Part shown: in pieces, positions 10,834-22,025 of the stretch
Numbering within the stretch: the stretch's first letter is position 1
How the letters are laid out: each line of letters starts with the position of its first letter
Source of the DNA: Isoetes taiwanensis
Taxonomy: Eukaryota > Streptophyta > Lycopodiopsida > Isoetales > Isoetaceae
Assembly (NCBI GenBank): GCA_021234155.1
Contig: JAJEKV010000159.1
Coordinates: 184,001 to 248,000, forward strand
DNA length: 64,000 nucleotides
Direction of reading: 5' to 3'
Position numbers and translations under genes: made by a program
Notes under the pieces: model-generated
What the model saw: only the letters and a program-made list of their open reading frames with translations
Database searches by the model: none
Told to the model about the DNA's origin: nothing

Positions 10834-13076
10834 TTCTACCAACCCATCAACTCTTAAATTGAGGGATCTTTGCTTTCTTTCTTGACCTTCAATGCTCCTA
10901 TAAGATAGAAGAAGAGTTTGAGAAAGTCCTATGAGTACCAAAGTTTTTTATTATGATATTTGATCCATATTGGGTCTTCTATACCTAATTTCGTATATGA
11001 TCCATGAGGGATCTATCTGATGTAATTCTTCCATCTGATGAATATAGCATCATCTTTCTTTCCCGGAAAAAAAGGGGGTTCAAATAACAAAGGATTGACA
11101 AATGCATCAATATCTTTGTTAATTGGACATAGATGGCTTTTTTTAGAACTTTTTTCAATGTGTTTTGTGCAATATTTCTTTTAATTTATTATTTTATTTA
11201 CCTAATATGGACAAAATTACCGAAATTGTGCTTCCTACATTAGAAAAAAATACTATATTAGAGGTCGAATGATGACACTCCACACAGCTTGATTTTAGAA
11301 TATTCAAGAAATAATTCAAAAAATGATTGACCTCTATCGTCTGCAAGAAGTCAGAAGAGGAACAAATTCAAGTTAAAAAATCTGCGATGTTTTTGAAAAA
11401 ACCCAGTTCTAGAAAGGATGTTCTTTGGCACCGTACTAAAACAAAAACAAACTTCCAAAATCTGGAGGGATCTGAATAAAAAGAATTTTGGCATTTGTTG
11501 GCCTTTGTGTGTGCTATATTCACTCACGCTGCTAATAATTTAGATAGTGCTTGTTGTAAAAACATGTAAATTCTTCTTGTCTTGTTTTTTGTTGTATTAC
11601 TCAGGCTATCAACGGAAAGTAGCAGCTTGGCATATGGATATTGCTTTGTTTTTTAATCAAACCATGGGAACTCCTTGTTGGACACCCTTTGTTTGTCTTT
11701 AATGCATAAACTCTGTTATTTAGTTGATTCATGTAATAAAATACAACAGTTTTATCAGAAACCAATTTATAACATTATCAAAGTTTTTAAAATATCACAG
11801 GGAACTTCTTTTGATTTAAGTGGCTCTTCTTCTACAATTTCCATAGTAGCAGCATTAGCTAGTGCCTCCCATGCCGGATCCCTCACCACCTCATGTTTTT
11901 TCTGAAAGCGTGTTAATCTCTATGTCATGCGGGGCTGTGCGTCATTCGCGAAAGAAGCCCTGTAGGAATCGAGTCGGTCTCCTAGTCTTCTGTGTAAGCA
12001 TCTCGATCGAAGAGTTTGGGGATACATCCCCCTGCCTACTTAGGTACTGTATGGATACGCAGGAAGAGGTGCTGCCGACAGAGGGTCAAGGCGTTTTGTA
12101 TCTAATCCTTTAGTCCATATGTGATCCAAAATGACTTCAGGTTCACTATCATCCATAACAAACTAGGTGTTGTCGCACAGTGGGTTGCCCGCAAGAATGG
12201 GCAAACAAACCAAATCTGCAGCGTCAGGTCAGGATCATTCCAGAGCTGGCCGGGACTTGCAGGGAAAGATTCTGAAGGAGCCCCAAATCTCAAGCTTCCC
12301 TTACCCCTGCAACTCAAGCTCAACTCAATCCTCTTCTTTGATCTTAGCCAATGAATCAAGCATGGCAGGGAGGATGCTTGGAGCTCGGTTTAGAAATCAT
12401 TGCATTTTGGTTGCTTTGCTATCACTGACCGTCGCCTGTGCATATTCTTTCCATATTCCATCCTATGCAACTCTCTCGGCCATACAATGCACATATTCAT
12501 GGCATATTCATCATTCCTCACAACCGTGCAAAGGGATTGCTCTTCAGGCCTGCGTGCTCACTATTATGCACAACAAAAATATCGAGCCTAGAATGTTGAG
12601 TCCCCTGGACTCCTCACTTCAAAGTTTTCCTTCGGCTAGCTCCTTTCAATCCCATGAATTTGTGCTGCAAGCTTACTACAATATCGGATCTGCCTAAGGA
12701 ACTGGAAAACCCCAATTTGCGCCCAACACAATCCTCTGCCTAAATTTGTTAATGAAGATACCAAAAGAAATCTCTCTGATTTCTAAAAGGGCAGCACCTA
12801 GAATTGCACCAAAACAATGGCACTTCCGATTTTTTCACATCGTGTCCTCCTCAAAACATTCAAATTCCTCTTATACTAGCTTTTAAAGCAAGGGCTATCA
12901 AAATTACCTAAAGAAGGCCTTATACTCTGCCAATTCCGGCATCCATGATGATCGGAGAAAGGTTTCCTCTTGCTAAGCATAAGCCAGTCAGTTTTTAGCA
13001 CATGGAGCCAATTTTAAAGATCTAAGCAATTTTTTATGTTATCTTCCTTGTATAATAAGAAGAAAATAGTGTCTGT
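10834..13076. other. Intergenic stretch with no recognised gene
   Basis: Mostly AT-rich. A GC-richer patch at 11860-12700 holds overlapping open frames on both strands. One, at 12363-12697 on the plus strand, starts MAGRMLGARFRNH followed by a hydrophobic signal-like stretch (CILVALLSLTVACAY). None matches a family I know and frames overlap freely, so I do not call a gene. Confidence 0.5.
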
Positions 13077-13112
13077 ATGTGAGTAAGTAAGTAAGTGAGT
13101 GAGTAAGTCGTC
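13077..13112. repeat. GTAA/GTGA microsatellite
   Basis: GTGAGTAAGTAAGTAAGTGA-type repeat of about 36 bp. Confidence 0.8.
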
Positions 13113-13136
13113 CACGTCCTATTGACGGTCGAGGGC

Positions 13137-13400
13137 TTCTGGAAAATTCTAGAAACTTTTCGAATGCTCGATAAAGTGCTGGAATCTTCTAGGAATTTCT
13201 AGAACGCTAGAAGTTCTAGAATGTTTAGAATGTTCTGAAATATTCTAAATGCTCATGGATGAGTATCTCAGTCTAAAAATAGAAAGGTTTTTTGAAAATT
13301 TGCACAAAGCCAAAATAAAAGTTCTCTAGAATTTCTAAAATCATCTAGAAAGTTCTAGAATATTTTAGAATGTTCTAGATGCTCATGAATAAGCACCTAA
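13137..13400. repeat. TTCTAGAA-rich block (heat-shock-element-like), duplicated
   Basis: TTCTAGAA and near variants occur about ten times, and GAA/TTC trimers alternate at short spacing (for example AGAAGTTCTAGAATGTT). Two similar subunits, about 13195-13275 and 13325-13400, both end in AAATGCTCATG or AGATGCTCATG followed by AATCTAAA or GTCTAAA, so part of the block is a tandem duplication. nTTCnnGAAn is the core of a heat-shock factor site. No adjacent gene is evident, so a regulatory role is only a possibility. Confidence 0.6.
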
Positions 13401-13439
13401 ATCTAAACTTGGAAAGTCTTTTTTTGAAAATCAATCTTG

Positions 13440-14525
13440 TTAATTTGGAAGTTTCCGGCATGGTGAAAAAAGTTTTGGATTTTTTTTTAAGGGTGATTTC
13501 CTAAGATTATTGGTTTTTTGGTGGCCGGAAAATTTTGGCGTTCTTTCAAAAATCGGGAATATTTTTTGCTTGTTTTTTAGCAGGGCTTCTTGAACCCGAT
13601 CCTTCATCTCGGCATGCATGCCACGAATGACTGCAGGAGTGGCTTCTATCTGGTTGATTTTTATCCCACTTCTCGATTCATGAGCCTTATCCTGTGTTAT
13701 AAGTTTTTGAGCATTCGGGTTTTACCGACTGTATTTGTTTCTTGGATTATTTGTGGCAGCCCTGATTCTTTGGCGGCCGTATTTCGTCTCTATCACTGGC
13801 AGACGTCTTCTTGCAAGATTTCATAGCTTCACGATTCTATTTATTCTGATGCTCTTAGGTTGTCATCATCTCCGTGTAAAAAAATTACATCAAGTTCACA
13901 TATGCTTATGCAGCAACGTTTGTAGGCTAGGCAGTGAATAGCATAAATGTTAGATATTTTTGGTTGTGTTTATTTGCTCTGGTTCTAGGAGGTTATTTGT
14001 ATCTTATAGGGAAGCGCAGGCTTGGTTCTAAGCATTTATGTATGGGCTTGGGATGCACAAATTCTTTTATGTGACAGCTAAAAGACCTGACCACCCAAAC
14101 CTTTTATTTCAGGCAGTTGCAAAGTTGCAGAGAGCAGATTTACAAGCCTCCATGTTGTTGCATCAAATTCAAATTTGTTGCTTCAGATACAAGCACAGGC
14201 AGAGCGAGTCTTCTCTTTGAGGTTTATACAAACTAACATTAGCATTAGCAGTTCCATATCATTTGTGTTAATGAATAAAAGATTTGTGTTGTTTCATGGA
14301 TATGAATTGCATTCTCACCTTTATTGGACTTACTGTCTGCAGAGTAGAAACAGATAAGATTGTACAATTGCTTAGTATATGTTAGTTTTGACCATTTTAA
14401 TGTTGTGAAGGGAGAGGTTTCAATAGTAGATGTGAAGTAATAGGTGCATTTTCTTCACTAGATCCACTTTTTCACCCATGCAATTGTCAACTATTAGCAT
14501 CCCTGTCAACAACACTTACAAGACT
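13440..14525. other. Stretch with no recognised gene
   Basis: There are open frames of 60-78 residues on the plus strand, but none has recognisable motifs. The composition is AT-rich intergenic. Confidence 0.5.
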
Positions 14526-14527
14526 TT

Positions 14528-14645
14528 CAAGCATTTAGCAGAAAGATATATTGTTTACTTCAATATCTGCGGGCTCGATATGGCATCTCAAGCATTTAGC
14601 GAAAGATATATTGTTTTACTTCAATATGCGGGCTCGATATGGATG
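14528..14645. repeat. Tandem duplication of an about 57-bp unit
   Basis: Two adjacent copies contain AAGCATTTAGC, GAAAGATATATTGTTT, ACTTCAATAT and GCGGGCTCGATATGG, differing by small indels. Confidence 0.85.
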
Positions 14646-16830
14646 CCATGTATGCTTTGCTTGACTTGACAAGCAACATTTGGCCATGAATCGTGCTCTA
14701 GGTCTTCGATCTTCACAAAATTGAAATTCTTGAGTTTGCTAGCTCTTGGTTATACTATGTATGCATAGGGTTCTATAGTTCCAATCATTGAGCATGTATT
14801 GCTTATGTATTCTATTCATCTCATCTCCCTTTTGTCTCAGAAGAAATTGTTTTGCATCCATATATTTCTCATTGTTCCTTCAAGATTTCTAACATCAAAT
14901 TTATCGTTTAATGTTGGCATTTTCTATTGCGGTGAATGATCAAGTTTGTCTCTTTAGTATAGAGCTTCGGATATATGAAATTTCGAATTATTTGATGACG
15001 ATTCGAATTGGAAATACTTTTGAGGTTCAACTTGGCTTCCTCATTCTTGTTGTATTGCGGTGATCTTTATATTTTTGTGCCAATAATTTGCGTAAGATTT
15101 AACTTCCTTCATTGAGATGTATATTTCTTTGCTTCAAAGAGGTAAGGGTCAAAGAAGCTGACTCTTTTTACTTTGCCAAACAGGCCATCATTCGGCCTGG
15201 GTTTTGGAAAAAGGAAGCAATAGGCCATCCGACCGTTATTAATTTTGTTTCTGGGCAAAAAATTTTAATGAAGTACCCGATGAAGCCAAAAATGACCTTC
15301 GCATAATTTTGACATGGGAAGATCTAGCGGCATGGAAGACATGTGGAGGACCCGCAATGTCTTGGTTATTTTACTTAATGGGCCATGATTTTGCACTCAA
15401 TTGTTCGTACTTACCAACAGTGTTTCCTCTCTTCATATAAACTATGATGGTGCCAATGTAATTAATGTTCTAATGCAAATGCTTATTTCTAATGTTGTGT
15501 TGTTTTTGTGCAGTACTCATGATATGAAGAAGGTTTTGCTAGCTGATTATATATTGTTACAACCTGTGTCCATTGAGGATTTCCATATCTTGAATCACAG
15601 CTACACCAACTGAACTCTTTTCAGATTTCTTCTTCATAATGCACCTTCATAACCTGCAATATAATAACATTAGTGCAATAATTGGAGCATGGAATTCTGC
15701 AGATGCTAATTGCTGTTGATCTAGGGCGTCTTCTTGATTTGTTAGAGCTGAATATCATTAGCACACAGTCTGCTCTGCAGGTAGCCTTTTTCTTTTTCTT
15801 TTTACAAAGTCATTTTCTGCATTGCAGAAGCGATAGAGGGATGTGACAAGACAAAATCTGGAGCGGAGCATTACACGGGGAAGCTATGGACGGACCCGAT
15901 TGTGAGCCAAGTGTTATTCCAGACTTGCTGTGTCTATTTTTGCTTTGTCTTTGTACTTTGTTTCTAGAAAATCACTTCATGGTATTTTAAATCATATTTT
16001 CTGCAGCGGGAGGAGAGACATTCATTATCCTTCTATATCCAACATTAGGTACATGACGTTCAATAGGTACATGACGTTCTGAGAAGGAAAGTAGCTGTAA
16101 CAATGGGTTCTACATATCTATTTTGAAAATCTATACTGTTGTATTGTACAGACAATACAAAGAAATGTTGCAGTGACACATATGATATATAAATATGTGC
16201 CTTTGGCATTCACTTTGTGGCACTAGCCCATTTTTGGAAGACCACCGTTCTAATGCCAACTAAACGTTTGCATTTTCTAGAAGACCAGAATTCAAGATGT
16301 TTAGAAGACCATTGTTTGTGATGCCAACTAATTATCTTTCTGTTCTGTGTGGAATTACCAAACTGTCTGTAGCCGTGTAGCCGTTCTTAAATCAATCTCT
16401 TGGCTCTCACTTAAATCCAGGGACAACATTACTATTGGTGCAGACATAACTGTTCGTGCCCCTATCTAAACAGAGGTAGTTATAGCCATGGTTGGCACCT
16501 AAGTCTGAAAAAATAGAGGGGCTGCAAAAAAAACTCCTCACTTTGAGCCACTATACTGTTTGTCTTGAAAATGTTTAGATGAAAAATTATAGATCAGGCT
16601 TAAAAATGCAGGAACATAGAATAACATATTTTGAGTTCAGAATTCCTCATTTGGGCCACTGTCTGTTCTTTGTCTTTGAAAATTTTTAAGTGGAAAATCA
16701 TAGATTATAGGGTATACATGCCCTTGGATTGTTTCCTAGACTAAAAATAAATATTAATGATTTTGACCAGCAACGCAATTGCTAGCCCAATTACATGCAA
16801 CCCATGCTATATCCTAAACCATAAAACGTT
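14646..16830. other. Stretch with no recognised gene
   Basis: AT-rich. Between 16200 and 16345 the phrase AGAAGACCA and AATGCCAACTAA recur, indicating a small decayed duplication. The open frame at 15112-15306 (GFWKKEAIGHP) was considered and not accepted as a gene. Confidence 0.5.
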
Positions 16831-16861
16831 GATAGAATAGAATAGAATAGAATAGAATACA
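16831..16861 (-). repeat. 3' microsatellite tail of the LINE
   Basis: Five to six copies of GAATA on the plus strand (TATTC on the coding minus strand). Short tandem tails at the 3' end are usual for LINEs. A similar tail (GATAA repeats followed by GATGAATTTTTACGTCC) is at 43731, suggesting another 3' end of a related element. Confidence 0.65.
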
Positions 16862-18347
16862 TTTATGTCCTTTGTGCCGTAAGGCCCCTGGACTTGTGTA
16901 GCATGGGCGAGCTCCCTACAAGGGTGCTGCTAGCACATCACGCCGTTTTAATGTAGCCTTTTCGGAAGGCTGACTTTTTTCCTTTAATACCAGCACCCCG
17001 CTTTACCTCGGCTTCTTGGCCGTGCAGTGATGCGTCGTTATCAATCAGCTTTTAGCTGAGCAATTTGTGTGGGGCTATATGACCCGTATTATGCAGATCA
17101 TATTACAAGCCCTCTTTCACTTTGTGTACCTCTCATTAATGCGGTCATCATTCTTTGGATCGCATCGCCCGGATCCCGTAATTATTCCGTCATCTTCATC
17201 ATCCACGTGGATTGGTTCCCCACTTTATATTTCTATATACGTCCCTCGATGTCCCCATAGATCGGGCGGTCGTTAATCATATGGTTTTCATCCTCTATTC
17301 CCCCCATCACATATTACGCATATCCTATCCTCCTTGTCTATCCCTCTCCATCGTCGCTTTTTCGATTCTTAGATCGTGGCTTCCCATCTGAATCGACCCG
17401 GTATGTCCCTTCGTTTCTTCCCCAATATGTTATCCCGTTTTTTGGTGTCCCATCTGTTAGTGCGGATTAAAACTTTATGCGAGCGATCTGTCTTGGGTCC
17501 TGTATGTCTCTGCGGACCATGCTCTCGTCGCTATGTACGTCCAATCCTCATTCCACTTGCTCTTCTTCTATCGGTTACTTTCGGGTTTAGTCCCATCTTC
17601 ACGGTCCATGTTGCCACCTCTACGAACCATCCGGTGCCTTCAAGGATGTGTGACTTTCTTGGTCGGTGATTGCAATCTTTGGGCGGTTTCCCTTGGATGT
17701 CTCCGGCGTTGTCTACGGCGGTATCTTATGGTTCTCTCCCCCATGCTCTCACTTCCATTGGCCTTTGCCCCGTTTTCGAGGACCATGATTGTCGTTGGCG
17801 TGTTTGTCCTTACCACAATTCTGTGCGTGCCATTGTCTAAAATTCCTTCTGCTTTTCCCGGTTTCTTTTCCTTTAAGCTGGCCCCCATGCTTCGCTCCGT
17901 TACAAACACAGGTGGTGGCTACCGCTGCACTAAATAGGTAGCATTTGATGTCCCAATCAGTTATTCGACTTCTGTTACAGAAGTTTTTCATGTTAAAGTA
18001 ACTTCCTATAGCTGATTGGAATCTGGCGTTAGCTCCTTTGGCCCACTTCCCTGTGCCATGTGCATCATAACCTAGATATCTGTATTCTGTTGCTTCCTCT
18101 ATCTCCTTCTCTTTATATCTGAAAGGTTTATGCCTGTTCCTGTGTCCAAAGATCACTATCTTTGTTTTTGCTAGGTTCACTGTTAGCCCTGTATCTTCAC
18201 AAAATTGTTCCAGAATTTTGAGCAATCTGTGCATTCCTTTGTTTTTTGTTGCCATCATACCAAGATCGTCCGCATATAGCATTATTGGTACCTTAGTGTC
18301 TCCCAGTGTGGGGGCATACTCGTCCCCTTGTTGATCTGTTATGTATC
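16862..18347 (-). mobile_element. LINE, 3' half (reverse transcriptase YADD part)
   Basis: The minus frame at 17749-18282 begins MLYADDLGMM, the catalytic palm motif C of non-LTR reverse transcriptases. It is followed by LTVNLAKTKIVIFGHR, then YRYLGYDAHG, the order typical of LINE ORF2. Upstream in the same frame the sequence reads ITDQQGDEYAPTLGDTKVP up to 18343. It then meets E2, and the preceding residues GIYIDALGD are found on the far side of E2 (30657 onward). After the thumb region the frame is broken by shifts; 17640-17909 continues in another frame. This is the 3' part of a dead element about 5 kb long. Confidence 0.8.
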
Positions 18348-18379
18348 AACCATCATTCAATTAAATTGGGATTATGTCT
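18348..18379 (+). repeat. E2 left terminal inverted repeat (32 bp)
   Basis: It starts AACCATCATT and ends GGGATTATGTCT, identical by eye to the reverse complement of 30621-30652. Confidence 0.9.
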
Positions 18380-19398
18380 TAATTTTGGGATAAATTTTAT
18401 ATTGCACTTTTTTAGTAACTTTGTTAAATTCACTTTTTTAGTAACTTTGTTGCCCTTAGACTAGAATAGACGTTAACATATAATCACACACGGGAATATA
18501 AATTCACACCTTAACTTCAAATTACAAAATCATATATCATGAAACTCAAGTAGTACACAACTTTTATTAAAAGTGATTGATACATAGTAACTGTTTATCA
18601 TTTTTCCACCAACATCCCCAAGGATATGAGAACCTTATTCCTTACATCCCGAGGTATTGTAACTCTCATTTTGTTTTACTAGGAATAGTTTTTGGAGTCC
18701 ATGAGTACAATACGGTTTCAATGTCTAGCCAAAGATCGGGATCACTAGGATTTCTCCTCCACCTCTTTGTCCAACAATCAATATCTTTCTTTATCCGATT
18801 TGACATTACTCAACCGATGTATTGGACACCACCATTCCACGCCAGCACCTTATTGAAGTTAACATCACCTTCTTCTTTGCAAATATCCGAGATAGTCCAT
18901 CCCAACCACACCGGATAGGTCTCTAGATCTGGCGGGTTTTACTACTACAAATTGGTGGCACTCCACGCCGTTAGAAAGGTTCATAACAATCCATGCCTAG
19001 ATATTTTGGCCTATCCTTCTTAGGACCAACATAGTGTTTATCGATTGAGGAGGAGCATATGCCTTCACAATGCTAGTAATGGTACCATCATCTTCGCCAG
19101 CACCGACTAATGTTTTCCACTTACTTTTAGGGAACCACCCTTCCGGTAAATTGCTGCGGGGATGTGTCTACCTCATCCAACAAGTTGATCACCTTCTTCC
19201 AATAATCTATCAATGCACGATTAGTCTCATCTGAATTAGTTTGCCAATGCTTGATGTAGTCATTGATGCCATCCTTAGTCAAGCCCAATTGCTTGACTTC
19301 TTCATTGGTTTTAGAGCTTTTGGTTGACCAGAGGTATCATAGGCTTGCCATTTGCATCCCTAAGGCCAAATTTCTGCCCCACCTCTCCACTTCTCCTC
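18380..19398. other. E2 left interior, weak coding traces
   Basis: A minus-strand stretch near 19070-19200 reads EGWFPKSKWKTLVGAGEDDG and SIVKAYAPPQSIN in one frame. It may be the C-terminal tail of the transposase protein. Otherwise nothing is recognised; stops are frequent. Confidence 0.3.
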
Positions 19399-21567
19399 TC
19401 AAGGTCTCATTTTCCATTGCATGATTGGAATCCCTTCTCTCACCCAAAAAGTGAATTGAAGAGGTCTAGAATGACCTTCCATGTCGAGAGCATAACCATC
19501 CACAAAACTCTTCCAATCGGGCACTTCTTCTATGATAGATCCTATAGGAGATGGATTTGTACATCCATGAAATATTTCCAATAGCACGGGAAAGTTGGTA
19601 ACTGTCTGTACGTCTCAATACATGACTATATTTTCCAAACAATGCATCCACATCCTCATGAGTATGTCCGGGCATTAGGAACCCCAAATTGACTCTTTCA
19701 AAAATACCCACAAAAGTAAAGTAGGATAAGAAAGAAACATCCACCTATTCTTATTTTGACCAGCACAATTATCTAGTTGCAAGAGGAGCTTTTACAGCAG
19801 CATCTCGAGGTTTAGCACGAGATGTTGAAGCTCCAACATGTTCATTAGGTCCATTCCTCCTAAATCTTGCCTTGCTAAACTTTTTCAATACTATTAGGGG
19901 TTCCATCCAACAATGCACTATGTAGTGCCTCGGCTAGTCAGATCCTCAGAGGGTGACCATTGTAACCCTTCTCATAGTTTCTAAACACCTCATGATACTC
20001 CCAATGTGAAAACTGACCATCACTCCACAACTCTAAACCTAAATGGCCATAATAGGTCTGAGACTGCCCATGCAATATTGCCCCAGCCATTGAAATCAAG
20101 AAGGGTATGATCTTCCACATGACTTAGGAATGTACTTGAATTGTGGAAGACAAGTCTTCAATTTGGTCCATTTTATCATGTATAATACATAGATAGTTAT
20201 TAGGTTCCATTGGGATAAGGTCCTCCACATCCAATAAGTTGATCTACATGATAGTTGATCCGTCATATGGTCCTTCATATGTTCCCTTATCTTTGCCCTT
20301 AGACTTGGTTGCCGGTCTTATCTAGTGTCTCCTTCAGCTTAGCACATAAATTGCACTTGGCAAAGTTGTTTGAAGTTGCTATGGTCACATGCTTGAAATG
20401 CTTATTCCATAGCCTACTAAAACTGCTTGATATAGAGGCCTCCAAGTTCCCGAAGCAATGCATTTATTTCCTCTAATATGCTCTTAAAGATTTGTACAAT
20501 GGGATGGCAATCTCTTTTCAACAATAACTCTACCCCATTCATCCTTCTTACTCTTATGTGGCATGTTTTTGCATTGAAATCCACATATCTTTCAAATATT
20601 TCCTTTGCGGCTATAGTTCTTGAGGTAGGCCTTACCCGCCGTGTTCCCATGCAATGCAATTTTACTACCATTTTCATGTCTCTTTTGCCAGTTGTGCCAA
20701 GAAGAGGTTGGAATTCCATGTATAGCCATCCATGCTTTTGAACATATCCACTTTCCATTCATTCAATGGGAATCTTTTCTTCTTTGATCTTTCATCCCTA
20801 ATTGCATAGCCAAATATGGTGTACATGAAATTCCTCCTGCTATCACACTTATGTTCCCGATATGTAGCTCTTGCTCCCACCAACTCCTCTATTGTGAACA
20901 TTCTAACACAAGAAGCCCAACAACATTCACCTCCTCTAACCTTCATCATAGCTTTGGAGAACAATCATAATCCCGACTTGCATCTTTGGTGGGATAATGT
21001 TTGAAAGTTGGAAGTGGCCTCTTGCTACACCGTGTAAACATTATTGACAATGGTTCTACATCTATAGGAAACGTGTAGTTCCCTCCGGTTGAATATCGTC
21101 CCTAGGCCATGCAACAATAGTTGGAACCTCTAGTTGCTTCACACAAGCTAGGCATTCTTGTTTGCTCAACCCCTTTTCCTTCAATTGTCATATAATTTTG
21201 AGATTGCCACACCTAACCTCGTCCCTCCCTAATCTTTCATCATTCACCGCATTGATAGGATCTGCTAGAACAATAATCCCTTCTCCTATCAAGCCTCTCT
21301 GTTGCATGCATGCAGGGATCTTGACCTTTTGTTTTTCCAATCGAATCTAAGTATAAAGTACAATTTCCTTTCCTGTGGCATCATCCTTTTCATTTGAGGT
21401 CTTTTCCTTTTCTTTTGCCATCATCTTTGTCATCTTCATCCTTTTTCATTTCTGGTCTTTTCCTTTCCTTTCCCATCATCTTTGTCATCTTCATTAGTTG
21501 GGGATTTTTTTTTTGCTTTGATCACCATCATTGGGGGCCTTGGGGGATTTAGCATTTTGCATGCCAT
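19399..21567 (-). pseudogene. DUF7869-like transposase gene of E2 (frameshifted)
   Basis: A plausible start near 21567 gives a Lys/Asp/Glu-rich N-terminus (TNEDDKDDGKGKEK). Then follow GECCWASCVRMFTIEELVG with ARATYREHKCDSRRNF (about 20.85-20.95 kb), a DKMDQ then KTCLPQF segment (about 20.15 kb), MAGAILHGQSQ, and LQLDNCAGQNKNRWM (about 19.75-19.8 kb). Last are FERVNLGFLMPGHTHEDVD (about 19.68 kb) and DWKSFVDGYALDMEGHSRP (about 19.5 kb). These appear in the family order and include the most complete LDNC...NKN and GHTHED motifs of the three copies here. At least four frame changes break it. It runs towards the left TIR, as in E1. Assignment to DUF7869 rests on remembered motifs. Confidence 0.75.
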
Positions 21568-21589
21568 TGACCTAAAATGAATAAAACCT

Positions 21590-22025
21590 ATAGTAAGTTA
21601 GCATATCCAAATAACATCTCCCTAACATGTTCTTAAATGAAAGTTAACCTTAATAATAACCTTAATAACCTATAATAACTTAATCTATAATAATAATAAG
21701 TTAACCTATAATATAGTAACTTGTAATAACCTTTAATGTTGTAACCTTAAAAACAACTTTAAGGCTTTAGGTTAGCACTTTTAAGGTTAGAAGTTGTAAG
21801 GTTAAAACTTCTAACCTTCAATAAATATAACCTTAGCCTAAAACTTTTAAAACTTAAAACTTCTAAATTCAAATTCATAAACCTTAAATCTTAAATCTTA
21901 TATTAACCTTAAATCTTAAATCTTATATAAACCTTAAATCTTAAATCTTATATAAACCTAAATCTTATATTAACCTTAACCTTAAATCTTTCAAATTCAT
22001 TAACCTTAAATCTTATAACTTATAT
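21590..22025. repeat. AT-rich tandem array upstream of the E2 transposase start
   Basis: Degenerate tandem units of the type AACCTTAAATCTTATATA and TAACCTTAATAA recur over about 430 bp. It sits immediately 5' of the minus-strand transposase start, the same place as the palindrome arrays of E1 and E3. Confidence 0.8.

Noticed and set aside
12160-12270. tRNA-derived SINE candidate
   Set aside because: Weak box A-like and box B-like strings; no terminal tail or target duplication seen.
15112-15306. Possible NAC-domain fragment (GFWKKEAIGHP ... SGQKILMKY)
   Set aside because: Only a vague G-x-W-K resemblance; the diagnostic residues after it are missing.
17376-17937. Plus-strand open frames of 97 and 134 codons
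   Set aside because: Antisense of the LINE reverse transcriptase relic.
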